From contig CAIYWM010000674.1 in NCBI GenBank assembly GCA_903929895.1, forward strand, positions 1-20,938: a stretch of 20,938 nucleotides of DNA, given 5' to 3'. The notes beneath the pieces are model-generated. The model searched no databases and was not told the DNA's origin. It saw nothing but the letters and a program-made list of their open reading frames with translations. Within the stretch, counting starts at the first letter, position 1; each line of letters begins with the position of its first letter. The stretch is from an uncultured Alphaproteobacteria bacterium (GTDB lineage: Bacteria > Pseudomonadota > Alphaproteobacteria > Reyranellales > Reyranellaceae). A program made the position numbers and the translations under genes. Below are positions 7,983 to 14,203 of the stretch, in pieces.

Positions 7983-8513
7983 TCACACCGGTGCGGCGCC
8001 GTTCAGGACGAACAGGACGCGGGCGATGTGGTCGGTGCGGTTGGCCCAGGCATGGTTGGTGCCGCGCTGGATCAGCACGTCGCCCACCTTCATCAGCGTC
8101 TCGCCGACATCCATCAGCGCCCAGATCTCGCCCTCGATGACGATGGCGTAGTCGACGCTGTGGGTCTTGTGGAATCCGGGATGGCGGGCCGCGTTGTCAT
8201 GCGCCTGCGCCGCGCCGTACTGGCGGAAGACCTCGGCCTGGTTGCCGTAGTTGCGCTCCCGGTCAGGCGGGAACTCGACGATACGGACGACATTGCCGGC
8301 CGCCGGCGGCTCAAGCCTGAACGGCCGTGCGGTCGGGTCGGCCTGCCCCGCTTCGCTCGACGCGGGAACTGCGTCGAGCAGCCAGAGGTTAGTCAGTCCG
8401 ACATTCGGCGAGTGCGACGGCGAGAACGGATGCGGCGCCGGCCCATCCTCGAGGAACACCGAGCGTCCCTCGCTGTCGTGACCCGTCACGATCCGGCGAA
8501 CCGGCTTGACCAT
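7983..8513 (-). CDS. Cupin-domain protein
   Basis: This 176-residue protein ends in a cupin beta-barrel. Likely metal ligands are H115 and H118 in HPGFHKTHSVDY, E127 or E129 in VIEGEI, and H154 in GTNHAW, matching the two cupin motifs. The first 100 residues lack the motif and contain a second, poorly conserved half. Such proteins include small-molecule dioxygenases and isomerases as well as non-catalytic sensors, so no substrate is claimed. The start at 8513 is chosen because GGGGAG stands 7 bp upstream; an in-frame ATG at 8528 would add five residues and lacks a site. It lies 62 bp downstream of the large membrane protein's start, on the same strand, and 78 bp beyond the msrA stop, separated from it by a strong hairpin. 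Confidence 0.85.
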   Translation of the reverse strand: MVKPVRRIVTGHDSEGRSVFLEDGPAPHPFSPSHSPNVGLTNLWLLDAVPASSEAGQADPTARPFRLEPPAAGNVVRIVEFPPDRERNYGNQAEVFRQYGAAQAHDNAARHPGFHKTHSVDYAIVIEGEIWALMDVGETLMKVGDVLIQRGTNHAWANRTDHIARVLFVLNGAAPV

Positions 8514-8551
8514 ACGTCGTCTCCCCAAGGTTTCGACGCACTATGCCTCAC

Positions 8552-8577
8552 CGCGCGGCGGCTTTCACCGCCGCGCG
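8552..8577 (-). terminator. 10-bp GC hairpin after msrA
   Basis: The arms CGCGCGGCGG (8552-8561) and CCGCCGCGCG (8568-8577) are perfectly complementary, with the 6-base loop CTTTCA. The hairpin lies in the 78-bp gap between the msrA stop and the cupin start, so it could end the msrB-msrA transcript. There is no T-run after it on the minus strand, so it is not a canonical intrinsic terminator. Confidence 0.5.
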
Positions 8578-8591
8578 TTCGCAGACCGGAG

Positions 8592-9329
8592 TCATTGGCT
8601 GACCTTGCCGCCGGACACACGCAGCAGCACCGGATCGGCGCGCCACGCCGCCGGAAACAGGCGCTTCAGCCCTTCGATCTTGGGCAAGTCGTGGCGAAGA
8701 ATGTAGGGACTGTTCGGATTAAGCGTCGCGTAATCCTGGTGGTAGGCTTCGGCGGCATAGAAGGGCATGGCGTCGTTGAGCTGCGTCACGATCTTCTTCG
8801 GGAAGACGCGGGCCTGGTCGAGCTGCGCGATATAGGCCTCGGCGATCCGGCGCTGCGCCGGATCGGCGAAGAACAGAGCCGAGCGGTATTGCGTGCCGAC
8901 ATCGGGGCCCTGGCGATTGAGCTGCGTCGGGTTGTGGGCCACCGAGAAGAAGATCTGCAGGATCTGGCCGTAGCTGACGACCCTTGGATCGAACGTCACT
9001 TCGACCGCCTCGGCATGGCCCGTGCGGCCCGACGTCACCATCTCGTAGATTGCCTTGTCCCTGGGACCGCCGGCGTATCCTGAAACCGCGCGGCTCACGC
9101 CCTTCACATGCTGGTAGACGGCCTGGACGCCCCAGAAGCAGCCGCCGGCCAGCACCGCGGTCTCCGTCGTGGCCCCGGGCGTGCGCTCGTCGAGCGCCGG
9201 CGCGGGCACCACGACCATCGCTTCCTGCGCCCCGGCCGGCAGAATGCCGTACAGCGTCGCGCCCGCCAGCGCCAATCCCGAAAGGCGGAGCGCCGCGCGG
9301 CGACCTCGATCAAAGCGGATACCGGTCAT
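8592..9329 (-). CDS. msrA: Exported peptide-methionine (S)-S-oxide reductase MsrA
   Basis: This 245-residue enzyme reduces the S-epimer of methionine sulfoxide in proteins. The active-site cysteine is C64 in GGCFWG. A leader of about 35 residues with R10-R11 followed by a hydrophobic run and PAGAQ indicates export, probably by Tat. The ATG at 9329 follows AGGAGG at good spacing; longer readings run into msrB. It lies 29 bp after the msrB stop, forming an msrB-msrA operon. Apart from C64 the protein has no cysteine at all, so the usual C-terminal recycling cysteines are missing and the sulfenic acid must be reduced directly by an outside thiol or redox partner. Identification is firm; periplasmic location is inferred from the leader. 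Confidence 0.95.
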   Translation of the reverse strand: MTGIRFDRGRRAALRLSGLALAGATLYGILPAGAQEAMVVVPAPALDERTPGATTETAVLAGGCFWGVQAVYQHVKGVSRAVSGYAGGPRDKAIYEMVTSGRTGHAEAVEVTFDPRVVSYGQILQIFFSVAHNPTQLNRQGPDVGTQYRSALFFADPAQRRIAEAYIAQLDQARVFPKKIVTQLNDAMPFYAAEAYHQDYATLNPNSPYILRHDLPKIEGLKRLFPAAWRADPVLLRVSGGKVSQ

Positions 9330-9358
9330 CGGTCCCTCCTCATGTTGCTGACCTGAAG

Positions 9359-9877
9359 CTAGGCAGCCGCGACGGCGAAGGTCATGGCCACGCCGTTCAT
9401 GCAGTAGCGCAGGCCGGTCGGCTTCGGCCCGTCGTCGAAGACATGCCCGAGATGGCCGCCGCACTGGGCGCAGTGCACCGAAATGCGCTTCATGAAGAGC
9501 GTGGTGTCGGTCTCGGTGCCGACCGCCTTGTCGAGCGGCGCCCAGAAACTCGGCCAGCCGGTCCGGCTGTCGAATTTGGTGGCCGACGAGAACAGGGCGA
9601 GCTGGCAGCCGGCGCAGGAAAAGATGCCCTTGCGATGCTCGTCGTTAAGCGGGCTCGAATAGCGCCGCTCGGTGCCGTTGCCCCTCAGCACCGCATATTG
9701 CGGCGGCGTCAGGAGCTTCTTCCATTCAGCATCCGTGCGGGTCACCTTGAAGGCCGGTTCGGCAGCGGCCGGCCGCGCGCGCCAAGGCATCGCCGCGAGC
9801 AGCGCCGCGGCGGCGATCCCAACGCCGGCGCCCAGCTTCAGGACGTTCCTTCTGTTCGGCTGGACGGAATTGGACAT
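9359..9877 (-). CDS. msrB: Tat-exported peptide-methionine (R)-S-oxide reductase MsrB
   Basis: This 172-residue enzyme reduces the R-epimer of methionine sulfoxide. The Tat signal is NRRNVLKLG (8-16) with a hydrophobic core and a cleavage-like PAAAE near residue 40. Structural zinc is held by C88/C91 (CAGC) and C136/C139 (CAQC), and the catalytic cysteine is C159 in RYCMNG. The position where many MsrB enzymes have a resolving cysteine appears to be threonine (GTE, about 68-70). The start at 9877 has GAGAGGAGG upstream. It is the first gene of the msrB-msrA operon and both products carry export leaders, so the pair should act together on oxidised periplasmic proteins. A nearby molybdoenzyme/cytochrome b pair may serve a related purpose, an inference only. 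Confidence 0.95.
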   Translation of the reverse strand: MSNSVQPNRRNVLKLGAGVGIAAAALLAAMPWRARPAAAEPAFKVTRTDAEWKKLLTPPQYAVLRGNGTERRYSSPLNDEHRKGIFSCAGCQLALFSSATKFDSRTGWPSFWAPLDKAVGTETDTTLFMKRISVHCAQCGGHLGHVFDDGPKPTGLRYCMNGVAMTFAVAAA

Positions 9878-10047
9878 AATGGGCCTCCTCTCAACGTACC
9901 GTGAGGGTTCGCCGGCATGTGGACCCGGCCGTCTCCATATCCAACCCAAGATATCGAGAGGCCGGCGTTACCGTCCCTCTCCCTTGTGTTCGTGCGGATG
10001 ACCGGAAACGTTACATCCGCCGGGCGACCGACCGTGGGGTGACGCCC
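9878..10047. promoter_or_regulatory. Promoter-bearing gap upstream of msrB
   Basis: These 170 bp separate the aminotransferase stop from the msrB start and should contain the msrBA promoter. The sequence near 9964 and 10003-10014 shows GTTAC/GTAAC-type words, including GGAAACGTTAC on the plus strand. An ECF sigma element is conceivable, but no -35/-10 pair with fixed spacing could be assigned. Confidence 0.35.
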
Positions 10048-11421
10048 CTACAGCTTCAGGTCCGTTCGCGCATCATCGAGCGCCAGCTTGAAGCGCCGGC
10101 ACATCTCGCCGATCTGTTCCTCGGTGATGATGAGCGGCGGCGTGAAGGCGATGCGGTCGCCGATGGCGCGCACGATCAGCCCGTGCCGCAGCGCATGGTC
10201 CTGCACCATCGTGCCCACCTTCTGCTCGGGCGCCCACGGCGTGCGGGCCTTGGCGTCCTTCATCAGTTCGACGCCGGCGAACAGTCCGATGCCGCGCACG
10301 TCACCGACCAGCGGATGGTCGCGGAATTTCTCCAGCCCCGCCTGCATGACCGGCCCAACCTTGCGGACCTGGCCCACGATGTCGCGCTCCTCGTAGATCT
10401 TCAGCGTCTCCAGTGCGACCGCGCAGGCCACCGGATGGGCGCCGTAGGTGAAGCCGTGGCCAAAGGTGCCGTTGGTGGCGCTCAGGCTCTCGACCGCGTC
10501 GTAGACCTTGTCGGAGATCATCAGCGCCGAGATCGGCTGGTAGGCCGCCGACAGCGCCTTGGCGCAGGAGATCATGTCGGGCTGGATGCCGTAGGTCTCG
10601 CTGCCCCACATGTTGCCGGTGCGGCCGAAGCCCGCGATCACCTCGTCGGCGACCAGCAGCACGTCGTATTTCCGGAGCACCTTCTGGATCTTCTCCCAGT
10701 AGGTGCGCGGCGGGGTGATCGCGCCACCGCCGCCCTGCACCGGTTCGCCGAAGAAGGCGCCGACCGTGTCGGGCCCCTCGGCCAGGATCAGCGACTCGAG
10801 GTTGGCGGCCATACGGTCGGCGAACTGCTCCTCGGTCTCGCCTTCGTTATGGAAGCGGTAGTAGTGCGGATTGTCGGTGTGTCGGAACATCGGCAGCGGG
10901 ATGTCGAAGCCCGCGCGCATGTGCGGCTGGCCCGAGACGCTGACCGAGGCAACGGTGTTGCCGTGATAGCCGCGCTCGCGGCCGATGATCTTCTTCTTCT
11001 CCGGCTTGCCGATGGCGTTGTGATAGTACCAGACGAGCTTGATGGCGGCGTCGTTGGCCTCCGAGCCCGAGCACTGGAACAGCGCGCGGCTCATCGGCTT
11101 GGGCGCGATCGACAGCAGCTTCTCGGCGAGATCGACGCTGGCCAGGTGCCCCTTGTCGAAGAACGTATGATAGTAGGGCAGATCCAGGAGCTGCTTATAC
11201 CCGGCCTCCGCCAGCCGCTTCTCCGAGAAGCCCAGCGAAGCGCACCACAGGCCCGCCATCGCCTCGATATACTCCTTGCCCGACTCGTCGATCACGTGGA
11301 TGCCGTTGCCACGCGCCATCAGCGTGCCGCCCTGCTCGCGATAGGTCTTCAGCTCGGTCTGCTGGTGCACCAGATAGCGCTGGTCGCGCGCGTGCGGGGA
11401 GTTGGCGTGCAGTCCGTCCAT
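10048..11421 (-). CDS. Class III aminotransferase (omega-amino acid/amine:pyruvate type)
   Basis: This 457-residue PLP enzyme has all landmarks of class III transaminases: SGSEAND (118-124), GYHGNTVA (151-158), VADEVIAGFGRTG with D259, and the Schiff-base lysine K288 in SCAKAL. The N-terminal MAGLWC (55-60) and the PYYHTFF segment match amine or omega-amino-acid:pyruvate aminotransferases such as putrescine/diamine enzymes. The exact amino donor cannot be read from sequence. The ATG at 11421 follows GGAAGAGG. It stands alone, with 170 bp before msrB and 312 bp of gene-free DNA on its upstream side next to the prophage. It is the last host gene before the prophage. Confidence 0.93.
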   Translation of the reverse strand: MDGLHANSPHARDQRYLVHQQTELKTYREQGGTLMARGNGIHVIDESGKEYIEAMAGLWCASLGFSEKRLAEAGYKQLLDLPYYHTFFDKGHLASVDLAEKLLSIAPKPMSRALFQCSGSEANDAAIKLVWYYHNAIGKPEKKKIIGRERGYHGNTVASVSVSGQPHMRAGFDIPLPMFRHTDNPHYYRFHNEGETEEQFADRMAANLESLILAEGPDTVGAFFGEPVQGGGGAITPPRTYWEKIQKVLRKYDVLLVADEVIAGFGRTGNMWGSETYGIQPDMISCAKALSAAYQPISALMISDKVYDAVESLSATNGTFGHGFTYGAHPVACAVALETLKIYEERDIVGQVRKVGPVMQAGLEKFRDHPLVGDVRGIGLFAGVELMKDAKARTPWAPEQKVGTMVQDHALRHGLIVRAIGDRIAFTPPLIITEEQIGEMCRRFKLALDDARTDLKL

Positions 11422-11733
11422 GGAATCCTCTTCCTTTGATGCCTGAAGGCCAGCCTTTGCAAAATCACGGCCAAGGAAGGGCGGCTCGCCCCCCCCCGAC
11501 CACCCCTGGAACAGCCAGCCGCTGGAACAGCATGTTCCCGTAGGAGTTCCGGCAGCTCAGCAGACATACTGCAGCAGCCGCGTTGTTCGTACGGCCCAAT
11601 AAGGCCTTTGTCATCCGATCCTGCAGTCGATGTGCATCTCACATAGTTGCCTCGCACCACGACTAAGGCTGTTGGCTGCCGGCACAAAGCAATTCGACCA
11701 ACAAGCGTGGGCGTCTCACTGCAAGCAATGCCC
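11422..11733. other. Gene-free junction between host aminotransferase and prophage
   Basis: No convincing gene, tRNA or tmRNA was seen on either strand in these 312 bp. The part next to 11421 must carry the aminotransferase promoter. There is a nine-C run at 11489-11497, a repeated word CTGGAACAGC (about 11506-11515 and 11522-11531), and a small palindrome GGAACA-gca-TGTTCC (11524-11538). Base composition becomes less GC-rich from about 11560 into the phage genes. A prophage attachment site could lie here, but the matching copy would be outside the window. Confidence 0.5.
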
Positions 11734-12339
11734 TCAGGTGCCATTCCACTGGAAGTTCCGCCACTTCTCAGCGAGCGTCGAGGCGCTCGACAGTAGCGAC
11801 GCGCCAATACCGAGATAGTTCGGAGCATAAGTCGAATTGAGCGCTTTGGTGGTTTCCAGTACGTGCGTGCTGCCATAGCCGATTCCGGCCACCTTGTAGT
11901 CTCGCGCCTCGCGCGCGGCGTTGGCGCGTACGGTGAGTGCGTCAACCTCACCCGCAGCGGCCGTGTCGCCGAGGATTTCCGTCGGGCTGCCTTCGAGGTC
12001 GACGCCCTGCGCGGCAAGGCGTGCCGTCTGCGCGCCGATCCGCTGCCGGGTCAGTCGCCGGCTGTTTTCTTCCGCAACCTCCCCACGCTGCAGGGCGTCC
12101 CTCGCCCGCTGCTCCATCAGAGTTTGATTCTGGCGCGCGACTTGTGACTGATAGATGGCCTGCGCCGCGGCGACACTTGCGGCTTGCGCTTGTGCCTTCT
12201 GCTGCCCGATCTGACCGGCCAGGCCTGCCACCGTACCCGCAGCGGAGAGGACCAGCCCGGCGACAGGTAGGGCCGGGCCCCAGCAAGGCGTCGGGACTTT
12301 GACCGCCGCGAAACTATTGCGAAGATAGAATCCCTTCAT
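11734..12339 (-). CDS. Internal virion protein, T7 gp14-like
   Basis: This 201-residue protein has an Ala/Gly-rich hydrophobic N-terminal third (about 22-45), a long charged helical, coiled-coil-like middle (46-110), and the segment GVDLEGSPTEIL followed by EVDALTVRANAAREA (112-145). That pattern is common in podovirus internal proteins positioned after the tail-tube genes. T7 gp14 is of similar length (196 residues) and helps form the ejection channel, so a role in DNA ejection is inferred from length, composition and position. AAGGAGG lies 4 bp before the ATG at 12339, which overlaps the stop of the previous gene as ATGA. It is the last phage gene before host DNA, and no gp15/gp16-like genes follow. 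Confidence 0.72.
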   Translation of the reverse strand: MKGFYLRNSFAAVKVPTPCWGPALPVAGLVLSAAGTVAGLAGQIGQQKAQAQAASVAAAQAIYQSQVARQNQTLMEQRARDALQRGEVAEENSRRLTRQRIGAQTARLAAQGVDLEGSPTEILGDTAAAGEVDALTVRANAAREARDYKVAGIGYGSTHVLETTKALNSTYAPNYLGIGASLLSSASTLAEKWRNFQWNGT

Positions 12340-12785
12340 GCGACCTCCTTGTGCGCGACTCGGAACGTGCCGTTGCCCAGTGGAAATGGCTCACCGATCT
12401 CGAAGCCGAGCCAACGCAGCCAACGAATCGCTGCCTGGTAGCGGGCATCCACGACGTTGCGCAGCACGTCGAAAAGGGTGAGCCAATGGGCGACCATTCG
12501 GCGCGTCTCCGCTAGGAAAGCCCGACGATGCTCTAGCACGAGTTCGGAACCCAACAGCCAAGGCACGCCAACCCGACCGATCAGGCTAAGGGGCGAGATC
12601 CCCGCCATGCAGATGATTTGCCGGTCGGCGCGGTACGTCCATGCCTCGCAGGCACCAGTAATGCTCTGCGACAGGCCGTCAACCGGATCGACCCCGAGCG
12701 CCACCACTTCTGCACGGTCCTCCTCCCTCAAACGCGGCGCCAACTCGCGTACATCACCATCAGTGGCGGCGAGCATGGTGATCAC
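12336..12785 (-). CDS. Phage internal protein, T7 gp13-like (DUF2833, GNAT-like)
   Basis: This roughly 149-residue protein resembles the DUF2833/T7 gp13 group, small acetyltransferase-fold proteins needed for virion assembly. Recognisable parts are a central RRAFLAETRRMVAHW helix, a VDARYQAAIRWLRWLGF segment and the ending FEIGEPFPLGNG. The GTG at 12785 is chosen: its GTGA overlaps the tail-fibre stop and GGAG lies 8 bp upstream. An ATG at 12776 is possible but 17 bp from that site, and an ATG at 12818 would run well into the fibre gene. It is followed at once by the gp14-like gene. The call rests on weak sequence resemblance plus position between fibre and gp14-like genes. Confidence 0.7.
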   Translation of the reverse strand: MITMLAATDGDVRELAPRLREEDRAEVVALGVDPVDGLSQSITGACEAWTYRADRQIICMAGISPLSLIGRVGVPWLLGSELVLEHRRAFLAETRRMVAHWLTLFDVLRNVVDARYQAAIRWLRWLGFEIGEPFPLGNGTFRVAHKEVA

Positions 12786-14200
12786 CAGCCGCGCTCCGCG
12801 ATGATCTTGTATTTCCAACTCGCGAGATTGGCTTGGGACGTCATCATGCCTGTCGTCTTGACGATCGCTGCGTGGTTAGCGAGCACAGGGATGCCAACAG
12901 CGTTGCGTGTCGCATATGGAATGACTGGCGAGGAATTCGTACTGCCGGCAAAGACACAGTTGATCAATGTGTCGCCGATCGAGTAGCCAAGGTCGGGAAC
13001 CATGCAAGAGATCACATACTTAGTAGTATAGAACGACGGCTCAGCACCGATATTGCAGTTCATAGTGGTACCAGCGTTGCTGAGCGGCGCTATCCAGCCC
13101 GACTCATAAAGCCCATTGTATGCGTAGGCTATTGTTGAGAGGACGGCCGAGCTGCCAGTCGCTGCCTCACCCATCATGACGAGGTTCACCGGCAGCGCTG
13201 ACGTTCCGTTGCCAAGGTAGCCACGCATCTCGGCGATATTGAAGGTGAACTGGCCGCTGGTGACGGCCGGCGTGCCGCCGTGCTGGTAGATCGGTGGCAG
13301 GAGCGTGCTGCCGGGCGTCAGCATGCCGCCGGCGATCGTTGCATAGAGGAAGTTCGGCGTTGCGGCAGCGCGATTGGGCGCGAGGCCTGGCCAGGCGAGC
13401 GGGCCGGTGCTCACGCCGATCGTGTCGACGGGCGTCCCGGTCGCGAGCGACCAGCCCGAAGCGGCCGTTGCCACCAGCGGGTAGGTCGACGAGACGTTCG
13501 ACGTCTGCAGCGTGAGGGTGCCGCTCGTCGTCGCCGGCAGGAAGCTCGGCAGGCCGGCCGCGGTCACGGGGCCGGCACTCACCGTCTGCCGACGGCCGGA
13601 GAAAGCCGGATACGCCGGCGTCTGCCAGGTGGCATCGGCGCCGCTGATTCCCAGGAACTGGCCCGCCGTGCCGCGCGGCAGGCGCCTGTAGCCGCTGCCG
13701 TCGCGGGTCAGGAGGTCGCCCGCCGTCGTCAGCTTGTCGATGTCGCCGCAGAAGGCCTGCAGAGCCTGGATCAGCGCATAGTTGTCCTGCTCGGTCGCGG
13801 GATCGCTGATGCTGCTCACGGTCGTACGTCCAACGATCTCGGCGAGCTGCTGCATCGCCATGTAGATTTCGTCGAAGCGCCGCTCGACCACCTCGGGATA
13901 GTAGCCGCCCTGGTTGGAGAGCACCGTCGTCTGCGTGTAGGGCACGGTGCGTACGATGGTGAGCCGGGTACCGGCCGGAATCGGCGCCGCATCGAGCGGA
14001 TAGGTAATCGAACCACCGGTCAGGCTGCCGATCCCCGAGGCGGCGTAGAGCGACGGCGACAGCGTCGCTTCACCGCCCGCGGCATCGGTGAAAATCACCG
14101 TGAGATGCGCGTCGCTCAAGATCGGAAAGCCGTACGGGAAGACCGTGGCGCTGCCGTTGCCGGCGTGGATCACCTTGCGGGCGGTATTCGTGAGGGCCAT
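12782..14200 (-). CDS. Tail fibre protein with T7-type N-terminal adaptor
   Basis: This 472-residue protein should bind the host surface. Residues about 1-125 match the N-terminal adaptor of podovirus tail fibres that docks to the tail tube (NTARKVIHAGNG, then PYGFPILSDAHLTV and ending near RRFDEIYMAMQQLAEIVGR). A linker with GDLLTRDGSGYRRLPRGTAGQFL (about 161-183) is typical of fibre shafts, and the rest is a Thr/Ser/Gly-rich beta-structured tip with no family match. The DNA of the tip (about 12785-13130) is visibly less GC-rich than the rest. GGAG lies 8 bp before the ATG at 14200; only 3 bp separate it from the tail tubular B stop. No C-type-lectin variable domain or diversity-generating repeat is visible. 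Confidence 0.88.
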   Translation of the reverse strand: MALTNTARKVIHAGNGSATVFPYGFPILSDAHLTVIFTDAAGGEATLSPSLYAASGIGSLTGGSITYPLDAAPIPAGTRLTIVRTVPYTQTTVLSNQGGYYPEVVERRFDEIYMAMQQLAEIVGRTTVSSISDPATEQDNYALIQALQAFCGDIDKLTTAGDLLTRDGSGYRRLPRGTAGQFLGISGADATWQTPAYPAFSGRRQTVSAGPVTAAGLPSFLPATTSGTLTLQTSNVSSTYPLVATAASGWSLATGTPVDTIGVSTGPLAWPGLAPNRAAATPNFLYATIAGGMLTPGSTLLPPIYQHGGTPAVTSGQFTFNIAEMRGYLGNGTSALPVNLVMMGEAATGSSAVLSTIAYAYNGLYESGWIAPLSNAGTTMNCNIGAEPSFYTTKYVISCMVPDLGYSIGDTLINCVFAGSTNSSPVIPYATRNAVGIPVLANHAAIVKTTGMMTSQANLASWKYKIIAERGW

Positions 14201-14203
14201 GGC

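Noticed and set aside
9901..11439. 512-residue plus-strand reading
   Set aside because: Antisense shadow of the class III aminotransferase, with Arg/Asp/His-rich composition typical of high-GC antisense frames.
11524..11538. Palindrome as a LexA/SOS box
   Set aside because: Spacing GAAC-N5-GTTC fits neither the alphaproteobacterial GAAC-N7-GAAC nor the N4 Gram-positive form.
11422..11733. tRNA or tmRNA attachment gene at the prophage border
   Set aside because: No T-loop (GGTTCGA-type), acceptor stem or CCA-ended structure was seen on either strand.
12336..12818. Longer 160-residue start for the gp13-like protein
   Set aside because: It would overlap the fibre gene by over 30 bp. GTG at 12785 has GGAG upstream and a GTGA overlap.
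12782..14200. Diversity-generating retroelement target in the fibre
   Set aside because: The Bbp16 gene recalls BPP-1, but there is no C-type-lectin-like end, template repeat or reverse transcriptase in the window.
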